Shown one piece after another: positions 54,109-63,120 of a DNA stretch of 64,000 bases (position 1 is the stretch's first letter; every line of letters starts with the position of its first letter). The notes under the pieces are model-generated. The model searched no databases. It was not told the DNA's origin and saw only the letters and a program-made list of their open reading frames with translations. Made by a program: the position numbers and the translations under genes. This stretch comes from an uncultured Pelagibacteraceae bacterium (GTDB lineage: Bacteria > Pseudomonadota > Alphaproteobacteria > Pelagibacterales > Pelagibacteraceae): contig CACHCH010000001.1 in NCBI GenBank assembly GCA_902578255.1, positions 1 through 64,000 of the forward strand. The letters are read 5' to 3'.

Positions 54109-54786
54109 ATGCTTACAAAAAAACAAAAAAACCTGCTTTTATTTATCAACAAGAAGTTGAGAAGCTCTGGTGTTTCTCCTTCCTATGAGGAGATGAAGCA
54201 ATCTCTAAATTTAAAATCTAAGTCAGGAATACACAGATTGATAAGCGCTTTGGAAGAAAGAGGTTTTATAAAGAGACTGGCTCATAAAGCTAGAGCCTTA
54301 GAGGTAATAAAACTTCCTGAAACAGCTTCTGCAAATGATATTTACAACAACTTTTCTCCAAGTGTTATAAAAGGTGGTTTAGACGAAGAGCAAGTGCCGT
54401 CTGATGAAATAGAACTACCAGTACTAGGTAAAATCGCTGCTGGAACGCCCGTTGAAGCAATTCAAAACGAAGTTGCTAGAATACCTTTGCCGAATAATTT
54501 AGAAAAAAATGGAGATTATTTTGGTTTGAAGGTCCAAGGTGATTCCATGATAGATGCTGGTATCCATGAAGGTGATACAGTAATTATCAGAAGAACAAAC
54601 ACTGCGGACAATGGAAAAATTGTTGTTGCTTTGATTGATGAACATGAAGCAATGCTTAAAAGAATTCGTAAAAAGGGTAAAGTAGTCGCTTTAGAAAGTG
54701 CAAATAGAAATTACGAAACTAAGATTTTTGGACCTGATAGAGTAAAAGTTCAGGGAGTTTTAGTATCTTTATATAGAAACTTCTAA
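54109..54786 (+). CDS. lexA: SOS response repressor LexA
   Basis: 225 residues. N-terminal winged HTH (about 1-65: GVSPSYEEMKQSLNLKSKSGIHRLISALEERGF in two parts), a linker, then the self-cleavage site Ala-Gly in LGKIAAGTPVEAI. The catalytic Ser is in VQGDSMIDAGI and the Lys in HEAMLKRIR. RecA-stimulated autocleavage releases SOS genes. Two LexA-box-like sites precede it. Location between trpC and gltX matches the alphaproteobacterial order. Confidence 0.96.
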   Translation: MLTKKQKNLLLFINKKLRSSGVSPSYEEMKQSLNLKSKSGIHRLISALEERGFIKRLAHKARALEVIKLPETASANDIYNNFSPSVIKGGLDEEQVPSDEIELPVLGKIAAGTPVEAIQNEVARIPLPNNLEKNGDYFGLKVQGDSMIDAGIHEGDTVIIRRTNTADNGKIVVALIDEHEAMLKRIRKKGKVVALESANRNYETKIFGPDRVKVQGVLVSLYRNF

Positions 54787-54808
54787 AAAAATAGTCTAAA
54801 CATCATTG

Positions 54809-56209
54809 ATGTCAAAAGTAGCAACTCGATTTGCTCCCTCACCTACTGGAGCTCTTCATATTGGAGGTGTAAGAACAGCATTATTTAATTGGCTTTACTC
54901 AAAAAGTCAAAAAGGTACATTTCATCTAAGAATAGAAGATACTGATAAAGAAAGATCTAAAGATGATTATAAAATCCAAATTGTAAATTCTTTAAAATGG
55001 ATAGGAATTGAACATGATGGAGAAGAATATATTCAATCAACTAAAGTTAACGACCATATTAAAGTTGCAAATGAATTATTAAAAAATGGAAATGCATATA
55101 AATGCTATTGTTCTAGTGAAGAAATTGAAGAACAAAAAAAAAGAGCTAGACAAAAAAAATTACCTTATATCTATAATAGAAAGTGGAGAAATGCAGATGA
55201 AAAAGATATTCCTAAAGATATTAAGCCAGTAATTAGATTTAAAAGTAAAATTGAAGGAAGTTCTGTATTAAAAGACTTGGTACAAGGTAATGTTGAAATT
55301 GAAAATAATACAATTGAGGATTTTATTATATTAAGAAATGACGGGACTCCTACATATAACCTTTCTGCAACTGTAGACGACCATCAAATGGGAATGACAC
55401 ACATTATTAGAGGCGATGATCATAAAATAAATACCTTCAAGCAAATTCAGATTTATCTGGCTATGGGTTGGGAAATGCCAAATTTTGCACATATACCTTT
55501 AATCCATACAATTGAGGGTAAAAAGCTCTCTAAAAGAGATAATGCCTCCACTTTGGACGATTACTCAAAAATTGGAATTATACCAGATGCTCTTAGAAAT
55601 TACTTGTTGAGATTGGGCTGGTCTTATCAAGATAAAGAAATATTTACTTTAGATGAGAGCATTAAATACTTTAATTTAGAGGGAATTGGAAAATCACCCT
55701 CAAAACTTGATATGAGCCGTATTTTATCAATGAACGAGCACTATATTAAAACAATTGATGAACAACAGCTTTTCAAAAACTTGATTGAATATTGTGAGAT
55801 TTACAAAGAAAAAATTAAACCTGAAAAAGAGGAAAAAATAAAAAATTCACTTTCTTTTTTAAAAAATAAGGCAAAAACATTGGAAGATATATTTAACAAC
55901 GCAAAATATATAATTCTAGATAAAATTAATTTTAATCCAGATGATCTGAAGTTAATTGATGATAAAGCAAAAAAAATAATTCAAGAATTTAAAACTGAGA
56001 TTTCTTCATTAGACAATTTAAATAGAGAAATATTGGAACCTATAGTAAATAATTTAATAAAAAAACATCAGACTAATTTTAAAGGTATAGGACAGCCTCT
56101 AAGGATAATTTTAACAGGATCTAAATTTGGACCAGGAATCTACGATATTTTAATTTCTCTAGGCAAGGAAGAAGTAAAACAAAGATTAGGAAACAAGATA
56201 ATTGGATAG
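54809..56209 (+). CDS. gltX: Glutamyl-tRNA synthetase
   Basis: 466 residues from the ATG at 54809 (a TTG one codon earlier is rejected). Class I motifs: HIGH-type in FAPSPTGALHIGGVRTAL, and KMSKS-type as KKLSKRDNAS. RIEDTDKERS and NLSATVDDHQMGMTHIIRGDDH are the GluRS catalytic core. Alphaproteobacteria often carry two GltX paralogues, one of them charging tRNA-Gln; I cannot tell which this is. Converges with lpxB, overlapping by 24 bases; gltA, which often lies between them, is absent. Confidence 0.93.
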   Translation: MSKVATRFAPSPTGALHIGGVRTALFNWLYSKSQKGTFHLRIEDTDKERSKDDYKIQIVNSLKWIGIEHDGEEYIQSTKVNDHIKVANELLKNGNAYKCYCSSEEIEEQKKRARQKKLPYIYNRKWRNADEKDIPKDIKPVIRFKSKIEGSSVLKDLVQGNVEIENNTIEDFIILRNDGTPTYNLSATVDDHQMGMTHIIRGDDHKINTFKQIQIYLAMGWEMPNFAHIPLIHTIEGKKLSKRDNASTLDDYSKIGIIPDALRNYLLRLGWSYQDKEIFTLDESIKYFNLEGIGKSPSKLDMSRILSMNEHYIKTIDEQQLFKNLIEYCEIYKEKIKPEKEEKIKNSLSFLKNKAKTLEDIFNNAKYIILDKINFNPDDLKLIDDKAKKIIQEFKTEISSLDNLNREILEPIVNNLIKKHQTNFKGIGQPLRIILTGSKFGPGIYDILISLGKEEVKQRLGNKIIG

Positions 56210-57322
56210 AACTGTTGAGGATTCATCTGATGATGAGGTCCTTGATCTGATGCCAACTAAAGTATTATTACATTCAGCTAATTGCTTATTAATAAGGGCA
56301 GGATTCTTTAAAAAATATATTACAGTTTTATAAATTTCTCGAGCATTACACTCATTTTGAAGAAGTTCAGGGATTATTTCTCGATTGTTGATAATATTAA
56401 TGATATTTGCAAATTTAACATTCACTAACATTTTAAATATCATAAAATTAATAAAGCTTAATTTATAAATAATTATTGATGGTATGTTGGCATTACAAAT
56501 TTGTAATGAAATAGTACCAGATTTTGATACAGCAAAAATAGATTTAGATAAAACCTCTGTTTTAATATTTTCTTCAGATATGACATCTATATTTTCAATA
56601 TTTTTTTGTTTAATAATATCTAAAATTGAATTTTTATTTTCCTCAGTAGCATGAAAATAAAAAAAATAGTCTTTATGTTTTTTATTCATTAACTCTATAA
56701 AGTTAATTAAAATTGGTAAAAGGACTAATGTTTCAGATTTTCTACTTCCTGGAAATAAGGATATTATTTTTTTATGATTTGGTATTAAATCCTCAATTAA
56801 AGTTTTTGGATTAATTTTAGTTTCAATTAAAGGATGTCCTACAAAAGTATTTTTTATATTTTCTTCATCAAAATATTTTTTTTCAAAATTAAATAGTAAA
56901 AGAATATGATCAATAAATTTTTTTATTTTTTTAACCCTATTTTTTCTCCAAATCCAAACCTGAGGAGCAACATAATGAACAGTTTTTATATTACTTTTAA
57001 TCTTCTTTACTTTTTCAGCTACTCTCAATGTAAAATCAGGGCTATCTACACTAAACAAAACATCTGGATTAAATTTTATTATTTCTTCAACAGTTTGATT
57101 AATTTTCTTTCTAATTTTAAAAATATTTAAAATAACACTTGTAAATCCAAGAAATGTTATTTCTTTAAGGTCATAAATAGAGTTAATACCTAACTTTTTC
57201 AAATTTGATCCACCAACAGATAAATATTTGATTTCAGGATTTTTAGTTTTAAGCTTTGCTATAACTGTTGAGGCTAGCTTGTCACCTGATGGTTCACCTG
57301 TAAGTATAAATATTTTTTTCAT
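56186..57322 (-). CDS. lpxB: Lipid-A-disaccharide synthase
   Basis: 378 residues, GT19 family. Motifs: ILTGEPSGDKLASTVI, LGFTSVILNIFKI, SVDSPDFTLRVAEK, YVAPQVWIWRKNR, FVGHPLIE and LFPGSRKSET. Joins UDP-diacylglucosamine and lipid X. Last gene of the lpx transcript; its start overlaps lpxI by 4 bases. Confidence 0.95.
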   Translation of the reverse strand: MKKIFILTGEPSGDKLASTVIAKLKTKNPEIKYLSVGGSNLKKLGINSIYDLKEITFLGFTSVILNIFKIRKKINQTVEEIIKFNPDVLFSVDSPDFTLRVAEKVKKIKSNIKTVHYVAPQVWIWRKNRVKKIKKFIDHILLLFNFEKKYFDEENIKNTFVGHPLIETKINPKTLIEDLIPNHKKIISLFPGSRKSETLVLLPILINFIELMNKKHKDYFFYFHATEENKNSILDIIKQKNIENIDVISEENIKTEVLSKSIFAVSKSGTISLQICNANIPSIIIYKLSFINFMIFKMLVNVKFANIINIINNREIIPELLQNECNAREIYKTVIYFLKNPALINKQLAECNNTLVGIRSRTSSSDESSTVLSNYLVS

Positions 57323-58104
57323 ATAACTTTAATAAATATCCTATTTTTGTTGGCAAAATGAATACATTTAGCTTTTTCTAAAATTATATTTTTTTTTGAT
57401 TTTAAAATTATTCCTTTAAGACCATATCTTTTACAATCCTTAAGCGTTTGAAGTCCAATTGTGGGCAAATCCAATCTTAAATCCTGTTTTTTTTTTGGAA
57501 ATTTTATTAACATACCCTGTGTTTTTTTCTTTAATTTAGCTAACATTTTTCTTGTGCCTTCTCTTCCTTCTTTTGCAATAATTTTACTATCATTGACAAT
57601 TAGAGCTTGCACATGGTCTAGGTCATTCAATTTATTAAAATATTTAATTCCTGTTTTAATTGACACTAAATCTTTATTATTTGGTTTTAGTTTAGTATAA
57701 TTTCCTGATTTTAAAGCTAGTTCTGGATTAAAACTAATTGAACTTATAACTTTTATTCCTTCATTGTTTAAAATTTTTATTATTGCTTTAATTATAGCTG
57801 CATCTCCTTTTTTTGCAGCTTTGATTATACCTGGCATATAATAAATGCCTTTAAAATCTAATCTTAGTGATGAAAATTTTGGTTTTGCTATTTTTCCAGC
57901 AAATAAAACTTTTTTTGATTTTTTATCTTTAATGAGATCAAGAATTTTACCAAATTTTCCAATACTTATTCGGTGAGAGTATTTATTTTTTTTAAATTTC
58001 GATTTTTTTGAAAAATCAATAATAAAATATTTTTTTTTTAATTTTTTTATTTTGTTTAATACATTCTCTGAAAAGTCTGTATCTCCTAAAAACAGTCCAA
58101 TCAT
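57319..58104 (-). CDS. lpxI: UDP-2,3-diacylglucosamine pyrophosphatase LpxI
   Basis: 261 residues, LpxI family, which does the LpxH reaction (UDP-diacylglucosamine to lipid X) by a different chemistry and fold. Motifs: VLFAGKIAKPKF, KAAKKGDAAIIKAI, VNDSKIIAKEGREGTRKML, and LRLDLPTIGLQTLKDC. Lies between lpxA and lpxB as in alphaproteobacteria. Its presence makes an LpxH role for the metallophosphoesterase at 21001-21840 unnecessary. Confidence 0.94.
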   Translation of the reverse strand: MIGLFLGDTDFSENVLNKIKKLKKKYFIIDFSKKSKFKKNKYSHRISIGKFGKILDLIKDKKSKKVLFAGKIAKPKFSSLRLDFKGIYYMPGIIKAAKKGDAAIIKAIIKILNNEGIKVISSISFNPELALKSGNYTKLKPNNKDLVSIKTGIKYFNKLNDLDHVQALIVNDSKIIAKEGREGTRKMLAKLKKKTQGMLIKFPKKKQDLRLDLPTIGLQTLKDCKRYGLKGIILKSKKNIILEKAKCIHFANKNRIFIKVI

Positions 58105-58105
58105 C

Positions 58106-58888
58106 TTATTTTGAAAATGGAGTGCATATTGGTCTTTTTTTATCTTTCTCTATAAAACCAACAATTTCGCTTACTAATTCATGTTGTCTTAATTCTTTGC
58201 TTAAATTATTTAAATTTTCTGTTAAATTTTCATTTTTAAATATTTCTTTGTACGCGTCACTTAAGATTTTTATATCTTTATTTGGAATATTTTTTCTTCT
58301 TAATCCAATTAAATTAAGTCCTTGAAGTACACTTCTATTGCCATGAGCTATTGCATAAGGAATTATATCTCTAACAACACCACACATTCCTCCGATCATT
58401 GCTGATCTACCCACTCTGGTAAACTGTTGAACTGCTGAGTTTCCCCCAATAATTACATTGTCCTCTATATGAGCATGACCACCCAATGGAACACTATTAG
58501 CTAAAATTACATTATCACCAACAGTACAGTCATGTGCAATATGAGCTGATACCATGAACAAGCAATTGTTACCTACTTTTGTTATACCACCACCACCATT
58601 AGTTCCTGGGTTAATAGTTACATACTCTCTGATTTTATTTAGATTGCCTATTTCAAGTTTAGTTTCTTCACCTTGAAACTTTAAATCTTGAGGATCGTTG
58701 CCAATAGATGCAAAGGGATAAATTTTATTATTTTTTCCTATTTTTGTATTACCAACTATACTTACATGTGATTGTATATCTGTATTTTCATCAATTTCTA
58801 CATTTGGTCCCACAATAGAATAAGGTCCAATTTTTACACTGGTATGAAGTTTGGCTTTTGGATCAATTATTGCCGTTCGATGAATCAT
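58106..58888 (-). CDS. lpxA: UDP-N-acetylglucosamine acyltransferase
   Basis: 260 residues, left-handed beta-helix of hexapeptide repeats (about 1-185; IHRTAIIDPKAKL, VKIGPYSIVGPNV) and a helical C-terminal domain. Catalytic His is in MVSAHIAHDCTVGDNV, with HAHIEDNVIIGGNSAV and GVVRDIIPYAIAHGN downstream. First step of lipid A synthesis. Overlaps lpxD by 4 bases. Confidence 0.96.
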   Translation of the reverse strand: MIHRTAIIDPKAKLHTSVKIGPYSIVGPNVEIDENTDIQSHVSIVGNTKIGKNNKIYPFASIGNDPQDLKFQGEETKLEIGNLNKIREYVTINPGTNGGGGITKVGNNCLFMVSAHIAHDCTVGDNVILANSVPLGGHAHIEDNVIIGGNSAVQQFTRVGRSAMIGGMCGVVRDIIPYAIAHGNRSVLQGLNLIGLRRKNIPNKDIKILSDAYKEIFKNENLTENLNNLSKELRQHELVSEIVGFIEKDKKRPICTPFSK

Positions 58889-59877
58889 TTGTTGTCCTTT
58901 AAAAATTGTCTTATATTTTTGGCTGGATATCCCATTACCTTTGAGTTTTCAGGAATATCTTTAATAACTCCACTGCCACCAGCTATTTCAACATTATCTC
59001 CAATCCTTAAATGACCTGAAATTCCAGCTTGTCCTCCAATTTTTACGTTTTTTCCTAAAATGGAACTGCCAGCAATACCTACTTGTCCTGCAATTATTGA
59101 ATTTTCTCCAATTTTAACATTGTGAGCTATGTGAATTTGGTTATCTAAAAAAGTATTTTTACCTATTGTGGTATGAGACATTGATCCTCTATCTATAGTT
59201 GCACCACAGCCAATTTCACAATTATCTCCAATCTCAACAATTCCTACATGTGGATATCTTATATTTTTCTTGTTATTAGGAAAAAATCCAAATCCATGTT
59301 TACCAATTGTACAATTATCAAGAATTTTTACATTATTACCAATTAATGTATTTCTGATTATTGTATTTGAACCAATAGAACAATTATTACCAATCGAAAC
59401 ATTTTTTTCAATAATTGTATTATGACCAATTAAACAATCTGAACCAATTGAAACATTTTTACCTATTAAAATATTTTTTCCAAACTTAACTTTATTTAAA
59501 TTTTCAATTTTATTAATATCAATTACAGTTTCATCAAAATTATCATTAACAGAAGTGGGGTAGAATTTGGCTGTAACTAATGATGTGGAGATTAAAACGT
59601 TTTCAACAACTATTGGAGTACAAGTACTAGGTAAATAATTTTTAAGACTTTTAGTAGTTATACAAAATGATGCTTTGGTTGATTTAGCTATTTGGATATA
59701 TTTTTTTGAATGTAAAAAAGTAATATCATTAACAGTTGCAGTATTTAAGTCACTTATATTATTAATGTTTTGACTTGAGATCCCGTCAGAACTTGCATTA
59801 ATTAACTCTAAAATTTTTATAGTATTATAAGGACCATGATTTTTAAAAAAAGGATTAACCATAATTGCTTTTATCAA
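58885..59877 (-). CDS. lpxD: UDP-3-O-acylglucosamine N-acyltransferase
   Basis: 330 residues; the internal ATG at 59862 (MVNPFFKNHG) fits the family start better than 59877. An N-terminal uridine-binding domain (about 1-110) precedes the hexapeptide beta-helix (about 115-310), with catalytic His in QIHIAHNVKIGENS. Adds the second acyl chain in lipid A synthesis. Here it follows fabZ, whereas the usual order is lpxD-fabZ-lpxA. Confidence 0.95.
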   Translation of the reverse strand: MIKAIMVNPFFKNHGPYNTIKILELINASSDGISSQNINNISDLNTATVNDITFLHSKKYIQIAKSTKASFCITTKSLKNYLPSTCTPIVVENVLISTSLVTAKFYPTSVNDNFDETVIDINKIENLNKVKFGKNILIGKNVSIGSDCLIGHNTIIEKNVSIGNNCSIGSNTIIRNTLIGNNVKILDNCTIGKHGFGFFPNNKKNIRYPHVGIVEIGDNCEIGCGATIDRGSMSHTTIGKNTFLDNQIHIAHNVKIGENSIIAGQVGIAGSSILGKNVKIGGQAGISGHLRIGDNVEIAGGSGVIKDIPENSKVMGYPAKNIRQFLKDNK

Positions 59878-59913
59878 AGCGATTTTTAATAGGTTATCAA
59901 TATTTATTGCTGT

Positions 59914-60360
59914 TTATTTCTTGTTTACAATTGTAGCTGACCAAATTGCATCCGCCATCTTTATTTCATTAACAAATGCTTCACCTTTGTATTTCCAAAC
60001 TTTACCATGTGACCTAATAGCTTCAATTTTTAAAAGAAGTTTACAATCAGGTATAACTGGATTTCTAAATCTAGCTTTTTCTACACCCATTAAAAAAACT
60101 AATTTATTTTCATAGGTTGACCGATCCAAACCGTGAGCAGTTAAAGCAGCTGCAGCTTGACCGAAAGCTTCAACAATCAAAACACCAGGCATAACAGGTT
60201 GGCCCGGAAAATGACCTTGGACAAAAAAACTTTCTTTTGTTACATTTAATACAGCTGTAGCTGATGTAAGTTTTTTAATTTCATGAAGCTCATCAATGAG
60301 TAGCATTGGCTCTCTATGAGGAAGCAATTCTAGTATTTCTTTTTTATATATAGACGTCAT
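59914..60360 (-). CDS. fabZ: 3-hydroxyacyl-ACP dehydratase FabZ
   Basis: 148 residues, hot-dog fold. Motifs: LLPHREPMLLIDEL, active-site His in GHFPGQPVMPGVL and Glu in IVEAFGQAAA, and RFRNPVIPDCKLLLK. Fatty acid elongation; it competes with LpxA/LpxD for 3-hydroxyacyl-ACP, which explains the clustering. The start overlaps the end of skp by one base. Confidence 0.96.
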   Translation of the reverse strand: MTSIYKKEILELLPHREPMLLIDELHEIKKLTSATAVLNVTKESFFVQGHFPGQPVMPGVLIVEAFGQAAAALTAHGLDRSTYENKLVFLMGVEKARFRNPVIPDCKLLLKIEAIRSHGKVWKYKGEAFVNEIKMADAIWSATIVNKK

Positions 60361-60866
60361 TATTTATAAGATTTATTTACTAACTCTAAAATTACATTAG
60401 TTATATTATATTTGTTTTTGCCCATTAAAATATCTTTTTTATTAAGTACTAAATCAATAGCATTTTTTTCAACATAATCTCCAAGTATTTGATTAACCAC
60501 ATTAACAAATTTATTAATTTCTTTCTTTTTGAGTTCGTTAAAATTATTGACTAATTTATCTTTATCTTTTTTAAATAAATCAATTTTACTTTTAAGTTTT
60601 TTAACCTCATCGTTGTAAGCATTTTCTGAAATTATATTTTTTTGTTTGATTATTTTTTTTTCTTCGTCTTTTAATATTTTTTCTTTAGACTGTAAAATTT
60701 TAAGATTTTCTTTATTTTTTTTTTCCAAATTTGAAAGTATTATTTTTCCTTGATCTGAATTTGCTAATATAAAATCAAAATCTAAATAAACAATTTTTTC
60801 GTCTGAATGAGATAAGCTTGTAAGGAAAATAAATATAACAAAAAATTTTATAAAAAAATTTCGCAT
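60360..60866 (-). CDS. skp: Periplasmic chaperone Skp/OmpH family
   Basis: 168 residues. Signal peptide 1-21 (FFVIFIFLTSLSHS). The next beta-strand IVYLDFDFILANSDQGK and long charged coiled coil (about 45-125) are the Skp tentacle architecture, closing with the strand-forming VEKNAIDLVLNKKDILMGKNKYN. It carries unfolded outer-membrane proteins to BamA, encoded 6 bases upstream. Confidence 0.9.
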   Translation of the reverse strand: MRNFFIKFFVIFIFLTSLSHSDEKIVYLDFDFILANSDQGKIILSNLEKKNKENLKILQSKEKILKDEEKKIIKQKNIISENAYNDEVKKLKSKIDLFKKDKDKLVNNFNELKKKEINKFVNVVNQILGDYVEKNAIDLVLNKKDILMGKNKYNITNVILELVNKSYK

Positions 60867-60872
60867 TAAAAT

Positions 60873-63119
60873 TTAAAATGTTGTTCCAAGATTAAACCTA
60901 AATGACTCAGTAATATCATTAGAGCTCTTTGTAATCGGATGTGCTATAGAAAAATTCATAGGTCCAGCTGGAGAAAACCAGTCTAAACCAATACCAATAG
61001 AACTTTTAATTTTATTGTCATCTAAAGCTGAATCATAATCAACACCCCAAATACTAGCTGCATCAATAAAAAAAACAAAATCTGTATTTTGTGAATTTTC
61101 TAATATTTGAGGAATTGTGGAAGTAAAGTTCATACTAGACATATAATTTCCCCCAATAAAATCATCACCATCTTTAGGTCCAACTTTTCCATACTCAAAT
61201 CCTCTTAAAGAATTTGATGGAATTCTTATTCTTTCAGATAATTTAATATCTTCATCTTTTAATGAGTGTGCACTTTTTAAGGATAGAGATATTGATGAAA
61301 TATTATTTTCAAATAATTCAGTGAAGTATTTGTATCTATATGAGTTTGTCAAAGTATAGGTGTCACTAATGATAGGTAAGTCAACAGAATATGAGCTAAA
61401 AAAACCATCACTTGTTTGAAATTTTTGATTACGTTTATCTAAAGTAGCACCAAATTGTAGAAAACTATCTATGTAATCACCTTCTTGTTTTTTTTGACGA
61501 GCAGAAGCTGTGTTATCAGTCTCAATTCTTTCATAATAGTTTGAGGTTCCTAATTTAAGAAAAAGATCATCAAAATATTCAAATCTTGTACCAATATCAA
61601 AACCAGTTTTATTAAATTTATACCCTGAGTCCTTTAACCGATCCGTTTCACTAGCATCTAAAGTTAAAAATAATGATTTATCTGAGTTTTTGTAATTACG
61701 ATTTTCAACTTTAAATGATCCTTTAATTGACTCTGTGCTTAAGTTAAGATTAGTATCCAAACTAACACCTCTTCCTAAAAAATTATTTTCTTTAACCCCA
61801 AACATAAATGTTGAGCCAGATGTACCAAATCCAGCACCAGCCATTATTTCTCCAGTAGGTTTTTCCTTAACAGTAATATTGATTATTTTTGTTTCAGGAT
61901 CAGATCCATCTAAAATTTCTTTTTTTACTTCTTTAAAAAAATTTAAACTTTTAATGTTATTTATTGATCTTGTTGTCAAGATTTCATTAAAAGGGTCGCC
62001 CTCATCTACTAACAACTGATTTCTGATAACTGTTTCTTCGGTAATATTATTTCCTAATATATTTATTTTTTCAACAAACTTTTTGTCAGTTTCAGATATA
62101 ACAAATCTTAAATTTAAATTATTTTCTATTAATTGCTCTTCTACAGAGGCATTAATAGACTCAAACTGCTCATTTAAAACAATCAAATCAATATCTTCAA
62201 GAATATCATTTATTGCATTTAAAGAGTAAACGGTACCTTTTAGTTTACTAAATAAATCTGTAATTTTTGTGAAGTTATTTAATTCATAGTCATCAGGTAA
62301 TTGAAGTTCAAGATTACCAAACTTAACTTTGTTATTAGCATCAATATTGTAAATCAATTCAAATGAATTATTGTCAAATTTTTTGGCAAACGAAGAATTT
62401 ATCGAAACATTGTAATAACCTTTATTTAAATAAAAATTTTTTAATAGTCTTTCATCAAATTTGATCATGTTCTCATTTAAGTATTTTTTTCCACTTAATA
62501 TTTTCCAAAACTTGTATTCTTCACTAACAATTACTCTTTTTAATTTTTGATCTTTGTAAATTTTATCACCAACAAATGAAATTTTTTTGATTTTAGCTTT
62601 ATCTCCTAAATCAATGTCGAAAATTAGATTCACTTTATTGTTATCTAGATCCTCTTTATAAAATTCAACTTTTGCAAAATGAAAACCTTGCTCTTTTAAT
62701 AACGATATTATTTTTTCTTGCTCCTCTATAAGTTTAATTTCATTAAAAGATGACTTTTCTCTTATTGAAAGAACTTCATTGATACCATCTTTAATACTTT
62801 TGGATTTTATACCTTCAATTTTAATATCAGAAATAATTGGATTTTCTTTTACTAATATTTTTAGAATATTATTATCCAGTTTAATTTCTAAATTTTGAAA
62901 AAAATTTGTCTCATACAAATTTTTTAATAGATTGTTTATATCATTTTCATTAACATCATCATTTATTTGTATATCACTAAGCATATTTATTGTTTCAATA
63001 GGGATACGCTCATTACCAATAATCTCTATTTTTTTTACAATTTCACTATTAACAAGTCTTGTAGTAAAAATAATTAAGAGAAAAATTATGGTCGTAAATT
63101 TAACTATGTTTTTTAACAT
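60873..63119 (-). CDS. bamA: Outer membrane assembly factor BamA
   Basis: About 748 residues from the ATG at 63119, which gives a standard signal peptide (IVKFTTIIFLLIIFTTRLVNS); an ATG at 63143 lies inside dxr and would add 8 polar residues. POTRA domains span about 25-400 (IVKKIEIIGNERIP opens the first, EKINILGNNITEETVIRNQL the last). The beta-barrel follows, with the conserved SLRGFEYGKVGPKDGDD (RGF loop) and a terminal Phe (FRFNLGTTF). It inserts outer-membrane proteins. Follows dxr by one base, with no rseP between. Confidence 0.94.
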   Translation of the reverse strand: MLKNIVKFTTIIFLLIIFTTRLVNSEIVKKIEIIGNERIPIETINMLSDIQINDDVNENDINNLLKNLYETNFFQNLEIKLDNNILKILVKENPIISDIKIEGIKSKSIKDGINEVLSIREKSSFNEIKLIEEQEKIISLLKEQGFHFAKVEFYKEDLDNNKVNLIFDIDLGDKAKIKKISFVGDKIYKDQKLKRVIVSEEYKFWKILSGKKYLNENMIKFDERLLKNFYLNKGYYNVSINSSFAKKFDNNSFELIYNIDANNKVKFGNLELQLPDDYELNNFTKITDLFSKLKGTVYSLNAINDILEDIDLIVLNEQFESINASVEEQLIENNLNLRFVISETDKKFVEKINILGNNITEETVIRNQLLVDEGDPFNEILTTRSINNIKSLNFFKEVKKEILDGSDPETKIINITVKEKPTGEIMAGAGFGTSGSTFMFGVKENNFLGRGVSLDTNLNLSTESIKGSFKVENRNYKNSDKSLFLTLDASETDRLKDSGYKFNKTGFDIGTRFEYFDDLFLKLGTSNYYERIETDNTASARQKKQEGDYIDSFLQFGATLDKRNQKFQTSDGFFSSYSVDLPIISDTYTLTNSYRYKYFTELFENNISSISLSLKSAHSLKDEDIKLSERIRIPSNSLRGFEYGKVGPKDGDDFIGGNYMSSMNFTSTIPQILENSQNTDFVFFIDAASIWGVDYDSALDDNKIKSSIGIGLDWFSPAGPMNFSIAHPITKSSNDITESFRFNLGTTF

Positions 63120-63120
63120 C

